This document shows, one piece after another, positions 11,289-14,590 of a stretch of 14,590 nt of DNA. Within the stretch, counting starts at the first letter, position 1, and each line of letters begins with the position of its first letter. This DNA comes from Akkermansiaceae bacterium (GTDB lineage Bacteria > Verrucomicrobiota > Verrucomicrobiia > Verrucomicrobiales > Akkermansiaceae): assembly GCA_023301645.1 (NCBI GenBank), contig JALZUH010000015.1, forward strand, positions 1 through 14,590, written 5' to 3'. The position numbers and the translations under genes were made by a program. The notes beneath the pieces are model-generated. The model searched no databases. It saw only the letters and a program-made list of their open reading frames with translations, and had not been told where the DNA came from.

Positions 11289-13895
11289 ATGCCAAAGACC
11301 TTGATTATTGCGGAGAAGCCCTCGGTGGCGACTGATCTCTCCACTGCACTTGCCAAAGCTCCCGGAGTAGGGAAGTTCGAAAAAAAGGGAAAAGGGCGTG
11401 ATATTTATTTTGAAAACGATAGCCATGTGATCACCTCAGCGGTGGGCCACCTCGTCGAGCTCAAGATGCCGATGGGGCCACTTGGTAAGAATGGTCAGCC
11501 TAAGAATCTGCCGTGGAACTTCGATGTTCTGCCGGCGATTCCTAAGACCTTCCAGCTCCAGCCCATCGAGCAATCTGAAACGCGTCTTAAGCAAGTCCTC
11601 CGCCTAGCGCGTCGTAAGGACATCGACACCATCGTTAATGCCTGCGATGCGGGCCGGGAGGGAGAACTCATCTTCCGCTACATTCTTGAGCTAGGTAAGG
11701 TAACCAAGCCCGTAAAACGTCTCTGGATGCAGTCCATGACGCAGGACTCCATCCTTAAGGCATGGTCATCGCTACGCAGTGATGAGCAGATGAAGGATCT
11801 CGCCGATGCTGCGAAGTGCCGCTCGGAATCAGACTGGCTAGTCGGGCTGAATTCCACCCGTGCTCTCACCTGTTTCCGCTCACGTCACGGTGGGTTTAAT
11901 ATCACCGCAGCTGGACGTGTGCAGACACCGACATTAGCCATCCTTGCCAAGCGCGAGATGGAGATTCGTGAATTTATCTCAGAGCCATATGCCGAAGTGC
12001 ACGCCGACTTCTCAGTAGCAAAGGGTGACTATCTTGGTAAGTGGTTTAACCCATCGTGGAAAAAAGACCCGCAGCACCCGCATTCGCGTGCTGAGCGTAT
12101 TTGGAAAAAAGAAGACGCTGAAGCCGTCGCCGCTCGCTGTGAAGGCAAGGCAGGCACTGTGACTGAGACTCAGAAGCCAAGCAAGCAGGCTTCCCCTCAG
12201 CTCTACGATCTTACTACCCTTCAGCGTGAAGCTTCATCAAGGTATGGTTTCTCTGCCAAACGCACCCTTCAGGTGGCACAGGCACTCTACGAGAAATACA
12301 AGATGCTCACCTACCCGAGAACAGACTCTCGCTACCTGCCAGAAGACTACCTGCCTAATGTCAAAAGCACAGTCGACTCTATTGCTGAGCAAGGAGGAGA
12401 ACTTGGGAAGCATGCCAAGCACGCCGTCAAAGAGAACCTCATTGTTCCCTCGAAGCGTGTATTCAATAACGCAAAAATCTCAGATCACTTCGCCATCATT
12501 CCTACTGGGCGATTTGTCAAAATGGATGAAGCAGCTGCGAAGTTGTTTGATCTCGTGACCAAAAGGTTCCTAGCCGTATTTTACCCATCGGCTGAGTTTC
12601 TCAATACCCGCCGTATCACTGACGTGCAGACAGGTGATATCACCGATTCATTCCTCACCACAGGTAAGATCCTCGTCAGCCCAGGCTGGCTCGCAGTCTA
12701 TGGACGCCAGCCAGGTGTAGCAGCAGGAAAAGATGAGCTATGTGCCGTCTCAGAAGGCGAATCAGCACAAGTCACTGCCATCGAAGTCAAGCACGAGGAG
12801 ACCAAGCCACCAGCTAGATTTAACGAAGCCACTCTTCTATCTGCCATGGAAGGTGCGGGTAAGCTCATCGACGACGAAGAGCTACGTGAAGCCATGTCCG
12901 AGCGAGGGCTGGGAACACCGGCTACACGTGCAGCCACGATTGAGGGCCTCATTCGCCAGAAATATATCGAGCGCGATGGCAGAGATATCCTCGTCACTCG
13001 TCGAGGTCTAGGTCTCATCGAGATTACAGAAGAGCTCGGTATTCAGGCACTGGCCTCACCGTCAATGACAGGTGACTGGGAAAGCAAGCTGGTGCAAATG
13101 GAGCAGGGCAATCTAAGTCGTGGTGTCTTCATGAAGGAGATCATTGATTTCACCTCTGACATCGTCAATAAGGCAAAGGCCTACACTGCGACCTTGCAGA
13201 GCAAAGTATTTCCAGAGCTCGAGGCAACATGCCCGAACTGCCAAGCGAGTAAGCTAAAGACTACCGACGCCACCTATGAGTGCTATGACCCAGAGTGTGG
13301 ATTTAGAACGAACAAATACATCGCATCGCGCTTCATCACGGAGGCTGAAATGCGTGACCTCCTAGAGAAGAAATTTGTCGGCCCACTAGAAGACTTCAAA
13401 TCACGATTCAATCGCCCGTTCGAAGCTGGACTTGAGCTCAAACAAGAGGTTTCTAAAACAGGCAAGCTAGGTAAGTGGAAAGTAGGATTTGTCTTCGACA
13501 ACGGAGAAAACGAGCGCGACGAGCTCACTGAAGATCAAGTCGTAGCTACTGTAACCACACCGAGTGGTAAAAGTGTTAAAATCTACGAAACTGCCAAAGC
13601 ATGGTATGTGCCTGCCATTACCAATAAAGATAACCCAGAGGGTATCCGCATCTCGCGCACGATCCTACAGCTAGAGCTTCCTTCAGAGCAAGGTATCAAG
13701 CTGATTGAAAAGGGTAAGACTGACCTTCTTCCTGGGTTCGTGTCCAAGCGCACTAAGCGAGCATTTACCGCCTACCTCACCTTTGAACTCGAATCTGGTA
13801 AGATCGGCTTTGAGTTTGAGCCACGTGCAGCGAAGAAAACGGCCAAAAAAGCCGCGAAAAAGACTGCCAAAAAAGCAGCCAAGAAGAAGTCGTAG
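11289..13895 (+). CDS. topB: DNA topoisomerase III (type IA) with zinc motif and lysine-rich tail
   Basis: An 868-residue type IA topoisomerase that passes strands through a transient single-strand break to relax or decatenate DNA. The Toprim domain begins KTLIIAEKPSVA with E9 and contains CDAGREGE (119-126). The second acidic position of the usual DPDREGE is Gly, a variant found in many TopB-like proteins. Further features are the AGRVQTPTLAIL block (208-219) and the active-site tyrosine Y342 in LTYPRTDSRYL. A later block is RGLGTPATRAATIE (539-552). After the core come a four-cysteine zinc motif (C648, C651, C665, C670), two topoisomerase C-terminal repeats (about 698-740 and 813-845: VGPLEDFKSRFNRPFEAGL and LPGFVSKRTKRAFTAYL), and a histone H1-like tail of alternating Ala, Lys and Thr from residue 847. 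The gene is probably monocistronic and ends before a hairpin. Confidence 0.93.
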   Translation: MPKTLIIAEKPSVATDLSTALAKAPGVGKFEKKGKGRDIYFENDSHVITSAVGHLVELKMPMGPLGKNGQPKNLPWNFDVLPAIPKTFQLQPIEQSETRLKQVLRLARRKDIDTIVNACDAGREGELIFRYILELGKVTKPVKRLWMQSMTQDSILKAWSSLRSDEQMKDLADAAKCRSESDWLVGLNSTRALTCFRSRHGGFNITAAGRVQTPTLAILAKREMEIREFISEPYAEVHADFSVAKGDYLGKWFNPSWKKDPQHPHSRAERIWKKEDAEAVAARCEGKAGTVTETQKPSKQASPQLYDLTTLQREASSRYGFSAKRTLQVAQALYEKYKMLTYPRTDSRYLPEDYLPNVKSTVDSIAEQGGELGKHAKHAVKENLIVPSKRVFNNAKISDHFAIIPTGRFVKMDEAAAKLFDLVTKRFLAVFYPSAEFLNTRRITDVQTGDITDSFLTTGKILVSPGWLAVYGRQPGVAAGKDELCAVSEGESAQVTAIEVKHEETKPPARFNEATLLSAMEGAGKLIDDEELREAMSERGLGTPATRAATIEGLIRQKYIERDGRDILVTRRGLGLIEITEELGIQALASPSMTGDWESKLVQMEQGNLSRGVFMKEIIDFTSDIVNKAKAYTATLQSKVFPELEATCPNCQASKLKTTDATYECYDPECGFRTNKYIASRFITEAEMRDLLEKKFVGPLEDFKSRFNRPFEAGLELKQEVSKTGKLGKWKVGFVFDNGENERDELTEDQVVATVTTPSGKSVKIYETAKAWYVPAITNKDNPEGIRISRTILQLELPSEQGIKLIEKGKTDLLPGFVSKRTKRAFTAYLTFELESGKIGFEFEPRAAKKTAKKAAKKTAKKAAKKKS

Positions 13896-13917
13896 TAGTG
13901 AGGCAGTGAACTCTGCT

Positions 13918-13944
13918 CAGTGGTGTCAATGATCGGCACCACTG
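13918..13944. terminator. Strong hairpin between convergent topB and membrane-protein genes
   Basis: CAGTGGTGTC (13918-13927) pairs over ten positions with GGCACCACTG (13935-13944), including one G-T pair, around a 7-base loop. It starts 22 bases after the topB stop and precedes the convergent gene ending at 13986. A clear T-run is missing on both sides, but the position and stability fit a two-way terminator. Confidence 0.6.
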
Positions 13945-13985
13945 CTAAGTGTTACTGAGAGGAGCTTGTTTGAACGAGTATATCG

Positions 13986-14264
13986 TTAATCAAGCTGCAC
14001 GCGGTAATTCTCTTTCTTGACCAGTCTAAGGATGCGAAGCGCGCCGAAGCCAATGAGGATCACGCCTATTGAGGTCCCCAGTAGGTAGCACAATAGCCAT
14101 AAAAGGTGATAGGTGGTGTGTGCGTATTCAGAGAGGCTTTCATTGGGATCGATCCAGCTGATGATCTTTAGCTTGAAAGCTGGAATCATGATTGGGATGG
14201 AAATGCAGAGTAGTCCAAGGAGTATGGACAAGATGATAACAAATGGTCTGTTGGGTTCTTTCAT
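13986..14264 (-). CDS. Small two-helix membrane protein of unknown function
   Basis: A 92-residue protein with two predicted transmembrane helices, at about residues 8-30 (FVIILSILLGLLCISIPIMI) and 52-79 (LLWLLCYLLGTSIGVILIGF). A polar loop of about 20 residues, WIDPNESLSEYAHTT, joins them. The C terminus is charged (LVKKENYRVQLD). No family is recognised. The charge pattern (KEPNR before helix 1, RLVKK after helix 2) suggests both ends face the cytoplasm. It lies 44 bases downstream of the TPR gene on the same strand, but the hairpin at 14307-14327 sits between them, so cotranscription is uncertain. No Shine-Dalgarno precedes the ATG at 14264. Confidence 0.7.
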   Translation of the reverse strand: MKEPNRPFVIILSILLGLLCISIPIMIPAFKLKIISWIDPNESLSEYAHTTYHLLWLLCYLLGTSIGVILIGFGALRILRLVKKENYRVQLD

Positions 14265-14306
14265 ATGGGGGTATTAAGAAATAAGAAATCAAACGATTGA
14301 ATAATG

Positions 14307-14327
14307 ACTCAATTCAAAGAATTGAGT
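14307..14327 (-). terminator. Perfect 9-bp hairpin spanning the stop codon of the TPR gene
   Basis: ACTCAATTC (14307-14315) and GAATTGAGT (14319-14327) are exact complements around AAA. The hairpin covers the last codons and the TGA stop of the TPR gene. No T-run follows directly. It could end or protect the TPR transcript, or block the path into the downstream membrane-protein gene. Confidence 0.4.
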
Positions 14328-14590
14328 TGGTGCATTGCATTAGCAGAATGACGAGTATTAGGGAATAGATCAATGATCTCTTGGAATAAACTGGCAGCCT
14401 CAGTCGGTGTATCGAGCTCATTGAGCTGAATGTCAGCCATGCGCGACATGAAAAATGCCTTCTGGTCATCTTTCCAGTCATAGCTCTGAAGTGCTCTCTG
14501 GTAGGTCTGCATGGCAGACTTAGGCTGCTCTAGATTCTTCTGATAGACCATCGCCTGAGCTAGCCACGCCTCATGATTAGTAGGGTCCTT
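14309..14590 (-). CDS. TPR-repeat protein, C-terminal part (runs off the window)
   Basis: The last 93 residues of a larger protein; the frame is open to the window edge without a stop, so an ATG at 14551 is probably internal. The sequence shows tetratricopeptide-like helix pairs: HEAWLAQAMVYQKNLEQPKSAMQTYQRAL, then FFMSRMADIQLNELDTPTEAASLFQEIIDLFPN, then a partial helix SANAMHQLNSLN. Spacing and the alternating small and aromatic residues fit TPR units, which mediate protein-protein contacts. The upstream part, and thus any catalytic or membrane domain, lies outside the window. The gene ends inside a perfect hairpin. Confidence 0.75.
   Translation of the reverse strand, partial: KDPTNHEAWLAQAMVYQKNLEQPKSAMQTYQRALQSYDWKDDQKAFFMSRMADIQLNELDTPTEAASLFQEIIDLFPNTRHSANAMHQLNSLN

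Noticed and set aside
1..14590. Search for CRISPR repeats, transposases, integrases, toxin-antitoxin or defence genes
   Set aside because: No direct repeat arrays, terminal inverted repeats or recognisable proteins of these classes were seen; the genes present are chromosomal housekeeping and exported enzymes.

Overview
The window looks like a chromosomal segment of a marine-type Verrucomicrobiota bacterium, perhaps near Rubritalea or Akkermansia. This is inferred from gene content: an exported formylglycine sulfatase and an exported GH29 alpha-L-fucosidase scattered among housekeeping genes, a TopB-type topoisomerase with an AKK-rich tail, roughly 50% GC, several short lipoproteins, and an almost complete lack of Shine-Dalgarno sequences. 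No 16S rRNA or other taxonomic marker is present, so the assignment is tentative. No mobile element, integrase, CRISPR array or defence system is visible.

Layout. Bases 1-1172 (+) hold an M20 metallopeptidase. Convergent to it, on the minus strand, are a Mini-RNase III-like gene (1177-1518) and, 23 bases upstream of that, a lipoprotein with a degenerate RbsD/FucU-type sugar mutarotase domain (1542-2174). Further along the minus strand lie rsfS (2412-2771) and a complete tRNA-Ala(GGC) (2906-2978), with a rho-independent terminator between them. A small secreted protein of unknown function (3182-3589, +) converges on a large secreted sulfatase (3614-5497, -). A divergent intergenic region with a 9-bp inverted repeat separates the sulfatase from a tiny lipoprotein (5642-5890, +).

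A probable minus-strand pair follows: an RlpA-like lipoprotein (7118-7648) and a NifS-type cysteine desulfurase (5892-7073). A well-formed sigma70-like promoter points from the rlpA upstream region into a 35-codon membrane ORF (7785-7892, +) that is easily missed. A NIF3-family gene (7943-8698, -) is divergent from a short-chain dehydrogenase (8842-9573, +). The plus strand continues with the GH29 fucosidase (9718-11220) and topB (11289-13895), which ends near a strong hairpin. The right edge has a two-helix membrane protein (13986-14264, -) and the 3' end of a TPR protein (14309 to the window edge, -).

Most genes are unrelated housekeeping functions: ribosome silencing, tRNA, Fe-S sulfur supply, DNA topology, cell-wall processing. 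The possible thread linking some of them is sulfated-fucan use. The sulfatase and fucosidase both carry export signals, and the RbsD/FucU-like lipoprotein belongs to a fold that handles fucose or ribose. That last protein has lost the canonical catalytic histidine and lies about 8 kb from the fucosidase, so the link is speculative. The observations most worth following are this lipoprotein, the 35-aa ORF with its promoter, the terminator placed just before rsfS, and the window-wide absence of Shine-Dalgarno sequences.
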